A stretch of 64,000 bases of DNA from CAZRXG01 sp964603985 (lineage in GTDB: Bacteria; Chloroflexota; Anaerolineae; Aggregatilineales; UBA3940), in the NCBI GenBank assembly GCA_964603985.1, contig CAZRXG010000021.1, positions 4,731 to 68,730 of the forward strand, given 5' to 3'. Both the position numbers and the translations under genes were made by a program. Positions 48,957-58,972 of the stretch are shown here, piece after piece; position 1 is the first letter of the stretch; every line of letters begins with the position of its first letter. The notes beneath the pieces were generated by a model that saw nothing but the letters and a program-made list of their open reading frames with translations, was not told the DNA's origin and did no database searches.

Positions 48957-49000
48957 CAAAAAGCCCCCAGGCCGCCCGGCCAGACCGGGTCGGAGGGGCT
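48957..49000 (-). terminator. Intrinsic terminator for corA
   Basis: On the minus strand AGCCCC..CCGGTC-type arms pair with GGCCGG..GGGGGCT and are followed by TTTTTGTATG, about 70 bp after the corA stop and 28 bp after the convergent plus-strand gene. Confidence 0.65.
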
Positions 49001-49070
49001 GTGCTGCCTGACGGGGGTTCGCGTCCGGGCGCTTCGCCGCCCCGCGCCACCCAACGCGGGGCCTCCCGGC

Positions 49071-50033
49071 TCAATACCAGCCCAGCTTGTGCAGCCCGAA
49101 CAGCACGGCCCCGGTAATGAGCACCATCACCCCGATGATGAAAGGCACCCCCCAGGGGCTGGAAAACGGCGGCCAGGTCTGCGCGAAGTTCATGCCGTAG
49201 AAGGCGCTGAGCACGGTCAGCAGGCCGGCGACGACGGCGAAGGCGGTCAGGCGGTTGACCACCTGATTGAGCCGGTTGGAGATGGCCGACATGTGGAGAT
49301 CCATCAGGCCGGTCATCGTATCGCGGAAGGTGTTCACCATGTCGGCGAGCCAGAAGAGGTGATCGGCCACGTCGCGCAGGTGGTACTGGAGCATCATGTC
49401 CTGGTCGATCAGCGGCAGGTCGTGCCGGGTGAGGGTGGCGAGTGCATCACGCTGTGACCAGATCACGCGCCACATATCGGCCAGCATGCGCTTCAGCTTA
49501 GACAGCCGGCGCAGCGTCTCCGGGTGGGGCTCGGTCAGGATGGCGTCCTCCAGCGCTTCGAGCTGCCCGTCGATGGCGTCCAGGATGGGGAAGTAGTCAT
49601 CCACGACGGTGTCCACCAGCACGTACAGCAGGTAGCTGGCCGACATAGGCAGCGTGGCGCTGCGGTGCTCCAGACGCTCGCGCACCCGGTCGATGGTCGG
49701 CTCGGTCGCGAGGTGAACGGTGACCAGGTAGCGCGGGCCGACGAAGGCGTCAAGCTCGCGGAACTCAAGATTGTCCTCGCCGCTGCTCCCGGCGTTCAGG
49801 ATCAGGAACAGGTGCCCGGCGTACTCCTCGACCTTGGGGCGCTGCTTCTCGTTGTGGGTGTCCTCAATCGCGAGCGGGTGGAAGTGGAAGACCTCGTGCA
49901 TGACGCGCAGGTCCTCGTCGGTGGGGCCGGTCATGTCCACCCAGAAGGTGTCTTCGCCCCGGTCGAGCAGCGCGGGCAGGTCGGCGGGTTGGGCCTGGCG
50001 CGATCCGTCTCCGTCAAAGATTGTGATCTGCAT
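49071..50033 (-). CDS. corA: CorA-type magnesium/cobalt transporter
   Basis: 320 residues. A soluble N-terminal domain (FWVDMTGPTDEDLRVMHEVF, HPLAIEDTHNEKQRPKVEEY), a long stalk helix, and two C-terminal membrane helices. The gate motif YGMNF follows TM1 (FAVVAGLLTVLSAFYGMNF), then TM2 GVPFIIGVMVLITGAVLFGL. CorA forms pentamers that admit Mg2+ (or Co2+). ATG 50033 is chosen over a longer frame because the conserved start MQITIFDG begins there; GGAG is upstream. Monocistronic with a terminator at 48957. Confidence 0.95.
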   Translation of the reverse strand: MQITIFDGDGSRQAQPADLPALLDRGEDTFWVDMTGPTDEDLRVMHEVFHFHPLAIEDTHNEKQRPKVEEYAGHLFLILNAGSSGEDNLEFRELDAFVGPRYLVTVHLATEPTIDRVRERLEHRSATLPMSASYLLYVLVDTVVDDYFPILDAIDGQLEALEDAILTEPHPETLRRLSKLKRMLADMWRVIWSQRDALATLTRHDLPLIDQDMMLQYHLRDVADHLFWLADMVNTFRDTMTGLMDLHMSAISNRLNQVVNRLTAFAVVAGLLTVLSAFYGMNFAQTWPPFSSPWGVPFIIGVMVLITGAVLFGLHKLGWY

Positions 50034-50108
50034 GGGACACTTTCTCCACGTCACCAGGGGGTTGGATGTGCAGGCTTAGTAAACTCCTTCTTGGAGGGAA
50101 AGTCAAGG

Positions 50109-50210
50109 CCAGACGCAAAACGGCCCCCTCACCATCTGGCAAGGGGGCCATTGCGGTGCTGCGCCAGGCGACCGGAGGTCGCTCCTGCGACGCGCTGCGC
50201 TTCGGGCATC
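50109..50210. repeat. Dispersed repeat CACCATCTGGCAAGGGGGCC, copy 1
   Basis: Hairpin GCCCCCTC..CAAGGGGGC followed by GGCGACCGGAGGTCGCTCC and CGACGCGCTGC. It matches 53148-53240 over about 95 bp. Lies just past the 3' end of the ubiquitin-like membrane protein gene. Confidence 0.65.
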
Positions 50211-50220
50211 ACCGGCCAGT

Positions 50221-51651
50221 TTACGCCTCTTGACGAGACACTTCCCACAGCACGTAGATCATCGGCATGACAAGAAAAGCAAACAGGACGGCGGGATTTG
50301 TTGCAGTTCTCAGAGCGAGTTCGTAGACTACCCCACCGCCGCCGCGGACAAAAAGGAAAGCGACCGGCAAAACCGACCCAACCAACACGGCCAGCGCGGA
50401 CCAAACCGCTATTACTTTCGCACTCTGAGGATCCAGCCAGTTGGTAAAGGACCCGGTCTTTGAGCGTAGGTGTATTCCCGCGACGATTAACGCCAGCGCC
50501 ACGAGCCAGATCAGTAAACCGGCAGTTGTCAGCTCCCCTGCAAGCAGCCTCAAGATTCCGACTGCTGTCAGTGCTAACGCAAGCACTGCATATCCTATTG
50601 ACCAGGCTCGTGGAAGGAAAACCATGAGCAAAGCGGCGATCAGGACGGCGGGTGTAGCTGCATGCCTCAACCAAAACCCCTCCCTCCGTCCCCACACCCA
50701 GGCTATGACTACCACTCCGGCTACGAGCGCCAGAGTTACCCATTGCAGAACGCGCGGCCCGCTTTCTCTATGCCGTTGGAAATACATTCTGGCTAATCCT
50801 GCCGTAACTCCGGTCACGCCAAATCCAATGTGCCACCACGGCGCGTTGTAGCAGGATAAACTGTCGCCGAGCATCGAGCCAAACCCGCCCACGTATAAGC
50901 CGACGACGGGGCCAAAGAAGAAACCGGACGACACCGGAACGAGGAAAACTATCCCGGTAAGCATGGAGGCAAGCAGTTCTGACTCAGGGGAATAAAACTC
51001 TCCTGTCCAGGGGGACGAGAGGATAGATGCATTTTGTGCAATCATTCTGGCAAATGCGAAAACGACGACGCCCAGCAAAATCCGTGTTACGTCGCGTTTT
51101 CCCACCCTGAATCCCCCATCTTGTGAAAAAACAAGGTAGACAAATATAAGCACTATCGCACCCAGGATTGCCCAAGTTCCCCAACCGTCCATGTCAAACA
51201 ACGCGTACAGTCTGGCTACTGGATCACGTCCGAGGCTCCGGCATCGTGCAGAATAAACGAAAGTACTCAAGACCATGACCAGGGCAAAACATGCCAGCCA
51301 GATCCCGGCCCCGGCGAGTGCGCGCAGGAAGCGGCTCTTTATCGCCAGCGGACGCGCTTCTTCTGACGGCACTTCCACAGCAGGCGGGGGCGCAGCAGAC
51401 GGAGGCGCAGCAGGTTCGAGCATCTCAAGCACGAAGCCTGTGCCGGCCGTCACGCCAAGCTCTCCCAGCGTGACATCATGCGCCAGGGGCGTGGCTTCGT
51501 CTGCAAGCCGCAGTTGGTAGTCATGCTCAGGGAGTTGGAATTGCTTCACCAGCGCCCGGATGATGCGTTCCACCGGCATGGTGTCGGGTAGCTGAACGGT
51601 CTTTTCCTCGTCGGTAACGGCGTTGTAGAGTCGGATGCGTAAGTCGCCCAC
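50221..51651 (-). CDS. Ubiquitin-like (EsaB/YukD-like) domain fused to polytopic membrane protein
   Basis: 476 residues. Residues 1-80 (MGDLRIRLYNAVTDEEKTVQ, LPEHDYQLRLADEATPLAHD, VTLGELGVTAGTGFVLEML) read as a beta-grasp domain like the YukD/EsaB ubiquitin-like proteins of type VII secretion. A Pro/Ala linker leads to ~10-11 membrane helices; the block FFFGPVVGLYVGGFGSMLGD recalls ECF S-component folds, by pattern only. GTG start two bases after the caspase-like stop, with AAGGAG overlapping it, shows tight coupling. No WXG100 or FtsK-like genes are nearby. Role unknown. Confidence 0.65.
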   Translation of the reverse strand: MGDLRIRLYNAVTDEEKTVQLPDTMPVERIIRALVKQFQLPEHDYQLRLADEATPLAHDVTLGELGVTAGTGFVLEMLEPAAPPSAAPPPAVEVPSEEARPLAIKSRFLRALAGAGIWLACFALVMVLSTFVYSARCRSLGRDPVARLYALFDMDGWGTWAILGAIVLIFVYLVFSQDGGFRVGKRDVTRILLGVVVFAFARMIAQNASILSSPWTGEFYSPESELLASMLTGIVFLVPVSSGFFFGPVVGLYVGGFGSMLGDSLSCYNAPWWHIGFGVTGVTAGLARMYFQRHRESGPRVLQWVTLALVAGVVVIAWVWGRREGFWLRHAATPAVLIAALLMVFLPRAWSIGYAVLALALTAVGILRLLAGELTTAGLLIWLVALALIVAGIHLRSKTGSFTNWLDPQSAKVIAVWSALAVLVGSVLPVAFLFVRGGGGVVYELALRTATNPAVLFAFLVMPMIYVLWEVSRQEA

Positions 51652-51652
51652 G

Positions 51653-53053
51653 TTATACTCCTTCGTCGTCTATGATGATGAGATCCGAATTCTCGTCCGC
51701 ATCATCGTCGGTGAGAACGATCAACTCCTCTTCTGACACGGCCTCTTCTTCGGCGAAGTCTTCAATGACAACTAATTCTTCTTCCGGCGCAGCCTGCATG
51801 GTTTCTTCCATGGCGGATTCTGCCGGGACAGCGTCAACCAGGATCACCGGCTCATCTCCAGCTTGAGCGTCAGCGGCGGCTTCCGGTGGCGCGCCTGCCT
51901 CTGCTGCAAAACCGGCCTCCTCGGCAGGGACTTCTGGCTCCGCGAGAGAGCCTTCAGGTGGTGAGAGTGTGACGGATTCGCCGATTTCCTCCGCCGGTAA
52001 AGGTTCGGGTTCTTCTGCCTGTGCGTCGGGTGGCGCTTCCTCAGCCGGTTCAACCGCCGGAGGGGGCAGGACCTGCTGCAACGCCGCACGAGCCGACGAG
52101 TAAACGAGCGGGTTCTCGTCCTCGGCAAGGCTCTCCAGCCAGGTAAGTGCGACGTCTGCGAGTTGTGGATTGTCACCCAAAGCGGTGTTCAACAGGTGGC
52201 TGACGGCCACCATGCGTTGTGTCGGGTCGGAGCTTTTCGCCGTAGCGGCCAACCACGCCGGTAGCTCGACCACATCCCGCACGCTGAAGATGAAATCCCC
52301 GCCCTGGCTGCCCATCAAGGCGGCGTACTGTGGTGTCTGCCGCGAGTGCGAGTGCTGGGCAACCTGATCCTGTAAATACCCGGCCAAGTGGAAGGCACGC
52401 AGGATGCCGCCCGGCGCGGGCATCGCCCCACGCAGTCCTTCCAACAGGAACCCCGTGAACAGCGCGTGCTGCCCCGGCCCCCACAGATCCGAGACGGCCT
52501 GATCCCGCGTCCCGGCGGCGATCACCTGCCGCACGGGGCGGGTCAGGTAGTCGGCAGCCTGCCGCTGCGCGCCCATGTCGGCCTCGCGCACCGTCGCATA
52601 CCCGCTGAAGCACGCGTCCAGCAGAAACAGCACGTGCTTGGCGTGGCTGCGGTTGGCGAGCCGCGTCAGCTCGTCCATCGACATGGCAGTATCCCAGTAG
52701 CCCGCTTCGATGTCGTAGGGCGCAATGCAGCCAATCGACCCTTCTGCGGTGTCGAAGGTCAGACCGTGCCCGCCGAAGTATACGATCACGCGGTCGTCGC
52801 GCCCGACCCTGTCACCATTGCCCAGCGGATCGGCAAACGCCCGCCGTATCGCGCGCTGGGTAGCGGCTTCGTTCTCCAGGTATACCAGACGCGTCGCATC
52901 GAATCCCAGCTCATCGCGGAGCAAGTCCCTGACGGCCCGCGCGCCTTTGACGGCGGTTTCCAGCGGGGGAAGCCGTTGGTCGGCGTACTGGTCGATGCCA
53001 ATGATCAACGCCCAGGATTGGCGGTATTCAGGGGAGTAACCTCGGTCGGCCAC
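51653..53053 (-). CDS. Caspase-like (metacaspase/C14) cysteine protease
   Basis: 466 residues. The p20-like domain is full: SWALIIGIDQYADQRLPPLE, VYFGGHG with His 96, LFLLDACFSG with Cys 148, VIAAGTRDQAVSDLWGPGQH. A short helical (HEAT-like) part at ~260-330 (THMVAVSHLLNTALGDNPQL-like) precedes a very acidic, Pro/Glu/Ala-rich tail. Metacaspase-like enzymes cleave after basic residues (Arg/Lys); cleavage here is presumed from the intact His/Cys pair. It is first in a two-gene unit with the ubiquitin-like membrane protein. It may take part in regulated proteolysis or a death/defence response, inferred only. Confidence 0.88.
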   Translation of the reverse strand: MADRGYSPEYRQSWALIIGIDQYADQRLPPLETAVKGARAVRDLLRDELGFDATRLVYLENEAATQRAIRRAFADPLGNGDRVGRDDRVIVYFGGHGLTFDTAEGSIGCIAPYDIEAGYWDTAMSMDELTRLANRSHAKHVLFLLDACFSGYATVREADMGAQRQAADYLTRPVRQVIAAGTRDQAVSDLWGPGQHALFTGFLLEGLRGAMPAPGGILRAFHLAGYLQDQVAQHSHSRQTPQYAALMGSQGGDFIFSVRDVVELPAWLAATAKSSDPTQRMVAVSHLLNTALGDNPQLADVALTWLESLAEDENPLVYSSARAALQQVLPPPAVEPAEEAPPDAQAEEPEPLPAEEIGESVTLSPPEGSLAEPEVPAEEAGFAAEAGAPPEAAADAQAGDEPVILVDAVPAESAMEETMQAAPEEELVVIEDFAEEEAVSEEELIVLTDDDADENSDLIIIDDEGV

Positions 53054-53147
53054 GAGCTTCTCCTGTTCGCTAGGGATAGGTGACGTATTGGTATTTTAGG
53101 CGAGGGGTGGGAGCGGAGTCAAGATTGTTAAGCGGCATTTGTCCTGG

Positions 53148-53240
53148 CAGATGGCAAACAGCCCCCTCACCATCTGGCAAGGGGGCCGGTGCGGTACTTT
53201 GCCGGGCGACCGGCGGTCGCTCCTACAACGCGCTACTTAT
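53148..53240. repeat. Dispersed repeat CACCATCTGGCAAGGGGGCC, copy 2
   Basis: Same hairpin as at 50109 and the GGCGACCGGCGGTCGCTCC block. It runs into the last codons of the YHS gene (stop at 53233), again at the 3' edge of a minus-strand gene. Confidence 0.65.
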
Positions 53241-53427
53241 CGGGCGTCGGGTCGACGCCGGGATGCTCCTCGGCGAAGTTCTGCAGATGGTAGTCCGGCG
53301 ACTTCTCAAACGCGCCTTTGCAGCCATCACAGCAGAAGTAGTAGGTCTTGCCCTTGTACTCCGCCTTGGATGTCCACTTGCCCATCTCGGCGGACATGCC
53401 GCACACCACATCATAAACAACAGCCAT
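53233..53427 (-). CDS. YHS-domain metal-binding protein
   Basis: 64 residues. VYDVVCGMSAEMGKWTSKAE, YKGKTYYFCCDGCKGAFEKS, PDYHLQNF contains the YHS signature with Cys in VCGM and FCCDGC. YHS/TRASH domains bind heavy metals, notably copper, and are often fused to or found beside CopA. It is the third gene after copA and the thioredoxin-like gene (71 bp spacing), so it likely helps chaperone Cu(I). Start at 53427 rather than upstream because AGGAGACGTAACG sits before it and the signature begins directly. The 3' end coincides with a dispersed repeat. Confidence 0.9.
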   Translation of the reverse strand: MAVVYDVVCGMSAEMGKWTSKAEYKGKTYYFCCDGCKGAFEKSPDYHLQNFAEEHPGVDPTPDK

Positions 53428-53498
53428 CGTTACGTCTCCTTCCCAAAAATGTCTTGAACAATCGGGCGAGGCTGTGCCCCGCCCTGCACTTCCAACCC

Positions 53499-54116
53499 TC
53501 ACCCGCCGGTTGATGCCAGATACTCGTCCAGCGTGGCCCGAAGCTCGTCCTCGTCCAGGTAGGGCCAGCGCTGCACCTCCGTGCCGTCCGGCCCGATCAG
53601 GATGATGACCGGCTGGTAGCGAATCCCGTACTGCCGCACCAGCGACGCGTTGGCCGGAGCCTCGCGGTCGAGGTAGACGAAATCAATCCGGCCCCAGTAC
53701 TCAGCCTCTAGCCCATGCACGATGGGCTTAATCGCCTGGCAGGTCGGTCACCACGTGGTGAAGAACTCAAGCACCTGCGGGCGTCCGGTCGCCGCGACCA
53801 GCGTGGGCGGGTCGTGGCGAAAGTCGCCGTCGACCGGGGCCGGTTCGCCGGGGGCGTCCGGGTGCCGGGGCGCGGCGTCCGCCGGTGCAGCCCCCTCGGA
53901 GGCCGGTTCCTCTTCGGTGGGAGCAGGCTCCTCGACAGCAGGCCCCTCAACAACCGGCTCCTCCTGTTCGGCGGGGGCCGGTTCGGGTGTCGGGGCATCG
54001 GGGCTGGCGACCACCTCTTCCGCTGTGGGTGCGGCTTCGGGCGTCGCCGCAGCGCAGCCCACACCCACCAGCAGGGCCAGCCCCAGAACCGGCAGCAGAA
54101 TCTTAGCTTTTACCAT
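53499..54116 (-). CDS. Thioredoxin-like lipoprotein, probable selenoprotein with UGA at the active site
   Basis: 205 residues if TGA at 53750-53748 is read as selenocysteine (residue 123). Lipobox LLVGVGC (Cys 21), a Pro/Glu-rich stalk to ~95, then the thioredoxin fold: VAATGRPQVLEFFTTW, TGA, P-T-C, AIKPIVHGLEAEYWG, IDFVYLDREAPANASLVRQY, GIRYQPVIILIGPDGTEVQR. The TGA replaces the first Cys of W-C-x-x-C, leaving a U-P-T-C redox centre. The same frame remains open 82 codons further and encodes the complete second half. AAGGAGG precedes ATG 54116. It is between copA and the YHS gene in one operon. The alternative is a nonsense mutation. Confidence 0.75.
53710..53728 (-). promoter_or_regulatory. 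Candidate bacterial SECIS stem-loop
   Basis: On the mRNA, AGCCCAT pairs perfectly with ATGGGCT around the loop CGTGC, 19 nt after the TGA. The apical loop is thus 26 nt from the stop codon and has a G in its second position, both within the usual range for SelB-recognised bacterial SECIS elements. Confidence 0.65.
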
Positions 54117-54185
54117 ACCTTCCTCCTTGCGATGCCTACCAATTACCCATACTCATCTGACGGCGAAACGCGGGAAATACTTACC

Positions 54186-56639
<2,454 letters not shown>

Positions 56640-56654
56640 GTGTCTGTCCCTCCG

Positions 56655-56685
56655 ATACCCCGTCCTGTTTTCACGATAAGGGTAT
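56655..56685 (-). promoter_or_regulatory. Possible copper-responsive operator of copA
   Basis: Inverted half-sites ATACCC (56655-56660) and GGGTAT (56680-56685) 19 bp apart, followed by a TATATATA stretch on the minus-strand promoter side. The half-sites match those of CsoR-type operators, but spacing differs and no csoR gene is in the window; low confidence. Confidence 0.35.
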
Positions 56686-56744
56686 TTAGAGTATATATAT
56701 CTGATTTGGGGGCGTCAAGGGGGTGGGGAGAAATACAAACAGGA

Positions 56745-56835
56745 GCTACGCAGTGGGGCGCTTCCGGCCACACCGCAGCGGGGGAAAAATCTGTGTAATC
56801 CGCGTAATCGGCGGACTGAAACCCCTCACCCGCCG
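56745..56835 (-). repeat. Dispersed repeat family 'ttacgcagttgg', copy D
   Basis: Read on the minus strand: TTTCAGTCCGCCGATTACGC, GGATTACACAGATTTTTCCC, then CGCTGCGGTGTGGCCGGAAG and CACTGCGTAGC. It follows copy B (4418-4540) in the same order of blocks. Confidence 0.65.
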
Positions 56836-56836
56836 G

Positions 56837-57739
56837 TCAATCTTCGCGCACGTCGTCGAAGTCCTCCAGCCGGTACTCAAACCCCGTGCAGCCCTGCTCG
56901 CGCAGGTATGCAAGCATGGCCGGCAGCCCGGACGCGATGCGGTGGAATATCACGAAGTCAAACGTCAGCCCCGTCCCATCCCGCTCAACGTAGCCCGTGA
57001 TGGCCGTCAGGCGGCCCGGCCGGTACGCCCAGGACAGCCCGCTCATCGCCGATTGCAGCGCGTTGTGATCGCGGAGCAGATCCTCGTCCACCACCAGCCC
57101 GCGCTCTCCGGCCAATCGACGCACGTTATCGGCCAGCGCCTCCTGGAGCAACCGCCGGGCCTCCTGCTTGAGCTTCTCTTGCCGCCCCCGCGACAGCAGA
57201 TACAGCGGGTTGAGCACCTCGCGCCCCAGCTCACGCAGGCGCTCATCGTGCATCGCCAGCCCCCACGACTCGTGGATCAGGCCCAACGTCGCCCTAAGCC
57301 GCGCCTCGTCCTCCGGCAGCTCTTCGGGCGGCTCGTCCGGCTCCCAGGGCGCGCGCGGGTTGAGGTAGATCGACGCCTCGAAGTACTTGCCCACCTCGGC
57401 CTCGACCCGGCTCGCCGTCGCCTCGTCGGGAGCCTGGCACGTCATGAACAGGGCGACGGTCTTCTGCTCGTCGTCGTACTCAAGCAGCGTCCGTCCGCCG
57501 AGCTTCCTGATCTGCCTGAGCGCGGGGTGCATCCCCCCACGTTCTATATCCGGGCCGCTGACGAACACCAGCCGGTCGAGGATCGTGAGCTGGGCCGACG
57601 AGAGGATCTTGTCCCCCAGCCGGTCACGAAGCGCCTCCGCCGCCGACTCTGCCCCGGACGGCGTCTCGAACACGCCGACCACCGTGAACTCCAGGTGGGA
57701 CTCGTCGCCACCGAACTGCCCCTGATCTGAGAAGCTCAT
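56837..57739 (-). CDS. Hypothetical protein, paralogue of the upstream gene
   Basis: 300 residues, no signal or membrane segment. N-terminal strand-helix unit VVGVFETPSGAESAAEALRD, then LVFVSGPDIERGG, CQAPDEATASRVEAEVGKYF, a helical middle, and a C-terminal block GYVERDGTGLTFDFVIFHRI..GLPAMLAYLREQGCTGFEYR. The same blocks in the same order occur in the 372-residue neighbour. I do not recognise the family; the ends (VVGVF and YLREQGCT) may be flanking ferredoxin-like domains. Start 57739 has AAGGAG upstream, inside the previous gene's 3' end, so translation is coupled. The repeat copy D follows directly. Confidence 0.7.
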   Translation of the reverse strand: MSFSDQGQFGGDESHLEFTVVGVFETPSGAESAAEALRDRLGDKILSSAQLTILDRLVFVSGPDIERGGMHPALRQIRKLGGRTLLEYDDEQKTVALFMTCQAPDEATASRVEAEVGKYFEASIYLNPRAPWEPDEPPEELPEDEARLRATLGLIHESWGLAMHDERLRELGREVLNPLYLLSRGRQEKLKQEARRLLQEALADNVRRLAGERGLVVDEDLLRDHNALQSAMSGLSWAYRPGRLTAITGYVERDGTGLTFDFVIFHRIASGLPAMLAYLREQGCTGFEYRLEDFDDVRED

Positions 57740-57743
57740 AAGC

Positions 57744-58862
57744 TCACCATCTCCTTCCGACCTCTTTCAACCGGTATGTGATGTCCGTACAACCTTTATC
57801 CCGTAAATAATCCAGCAGGGCGGGCAGGCCGTGTGCGAGGGCGAGATAGTAGAACTCAATATCGCGGATCGTGATCTCCAGGCCGTCCCGCTCGACGTGG
57901 CCTCCGTATGCAAAGTAGTTATCGCCAATGATAGACGCCTGGAGCGCCAGTGAATACCGCTTGGCTACCTCCGGGTCGGTGGACGTGTGTATGCGCCTGA
58001 TCTCCGCCACCTCCGGAATCTCAGCCTCCTTCCGCATGCGCTCGGCCTGAAGCGCCTGCGTGGCCATCCTGTCACCCCTGCTGAATGCCCTCTGTGTCTT
58101 CCGCATCAACTCCTGACCTTCGGCACTCTGCTGATAGAAGTGCATCCTCGCTTTCTGCTGGGCCTTTTCAAGCGCGCGATACCAGTCCTCGGCTGCAATC
58201 CATTCCTCCAGTGTGAACTCGACACTCTCGGATTTGTCTCCCACCCGGATCTCCAATCTGCGCTCCGGTGGGTAGGCCTTCCAGGGGATGCGGCGGTAGA
58301 GCGGATCGGCGAAATAGGTGGCGATCTCGTCACGAATTGCTTCGGCGGTAGCCTCATCGGGCGCACGACCGGTCACGGTGATCAGGTGGGTTGCGTAGGC
58401 TTCGGACGCTCCGCCGCCCACACTGACCCGCCCGCCCAGACGCCTGACCAGTGCATCAAACGGTTTCGCGCCCAGCCAGGTCTCATTCGTTCGCGGTGTG
58501 ACAAAGACGAGGTTGTCGAGCACGACGACGTGACCGTCAGCTTCCTCGCTGCTGTGTATCCAGTCGATGGCGTAATCGCCCCACTCAACCTGATACTGCT
58601 CGGCAAGCCGGATCTCAGGCGGGGTCGGGGGAATGCCTTCATACTCCTCAGGGTCGTCTTTTTTCGGGTTATTGGGGTCTTCCCGCCACTCGGCGATGGT
58701 GCGCAGAATTGAGCGTAGTTCGGCGGCGGCCTTCCCGGCTGCTTCGGCAGATTTGAACACCCCGACGATCACGAAGCTCACGCCGTGATTACCGCTGAAC
58801 TCTGCCAGATCGATATTCTCACCGCCAATACCCCCTCCTCTCGTCAGGCCCCGGTCGGGCAT
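57744..58862 (-). CDS. Hypothetical protein, first of a paralogous pair
   Basis: 372 residues, soluble. FVIVGVFKSAEAAGKAAAEL, LDNLVFVTPRTNETW, APDEATAEAIRDEIATYFAD, GHVERDGLEITIRDIEFYYL and GLPALLDYLRDKGCTDITYR parallel the next gene. It has an extra central region (~70 residues) with charged helices. No known domain is recognised. AAAGGAAG precedes the ATG at 58862. It is divergent from the methyltransferase gene at 58973. Function unknown; the tandem arrangement and coupling suggest the two form a hetero-complex. Confidence 0.7.
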   Translation of the reverse strand: MPDRGLTRGGGIGGENIDLAEFSGNHGVSFVIVGVFKSAEAAGKAAAELRSILRTIAEWREDPNNPKKDDPEEYEGIPPTPPEIRLAEQYQVEWGDYAIDWIHSSEEADGHVVVLDNLVFVTPRTNETWLGAKPFDALVRRLGGRVSVGGGASEAYATHLITVTGRAPDEATAEAIRDEIATYFADPLYRRIPWKAYPPERRLEIRVGDKSESVEFTLEEWIAAEDWYRALEKAQQKARMHFYQQSAEGQELMRKTQRAFSRGDRMATQALQAERMRKEAEIPEVAEIRRIHTSTDPEVAKRYSLALQASIIGDNYFAYGGHVERDGLEITIRDIEFYYLALAHGLPALLDYLRDKGCTDITYRLKEVGRRW

Positions 58863-58972
58863 GATGCGCTTCCTTTACACGCCACGATAAACATCATACC
58901 CAGTATAGCAGCCAGGTGTGACACCTGGCGTCACACGCACGCCCGGCCTTCACAAACCGGTCAAAGTTCGCT

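Noticed and set aside
50221..51651. Type VII secretion locus
   Set aside because: Apart from the EsaB-like head, no WXG100 proteins, EccC-type ATPase or other components occur in the window.
53499..54116. Reading 53748-54116 and 53499-53720 as two separate genes or a frameshifted pseudogene
   Set aside because: Both lie in the same frame, separated only by the TGA at the active-site Cys; no frameshift is needed, and the second part has no SD or start of its own.
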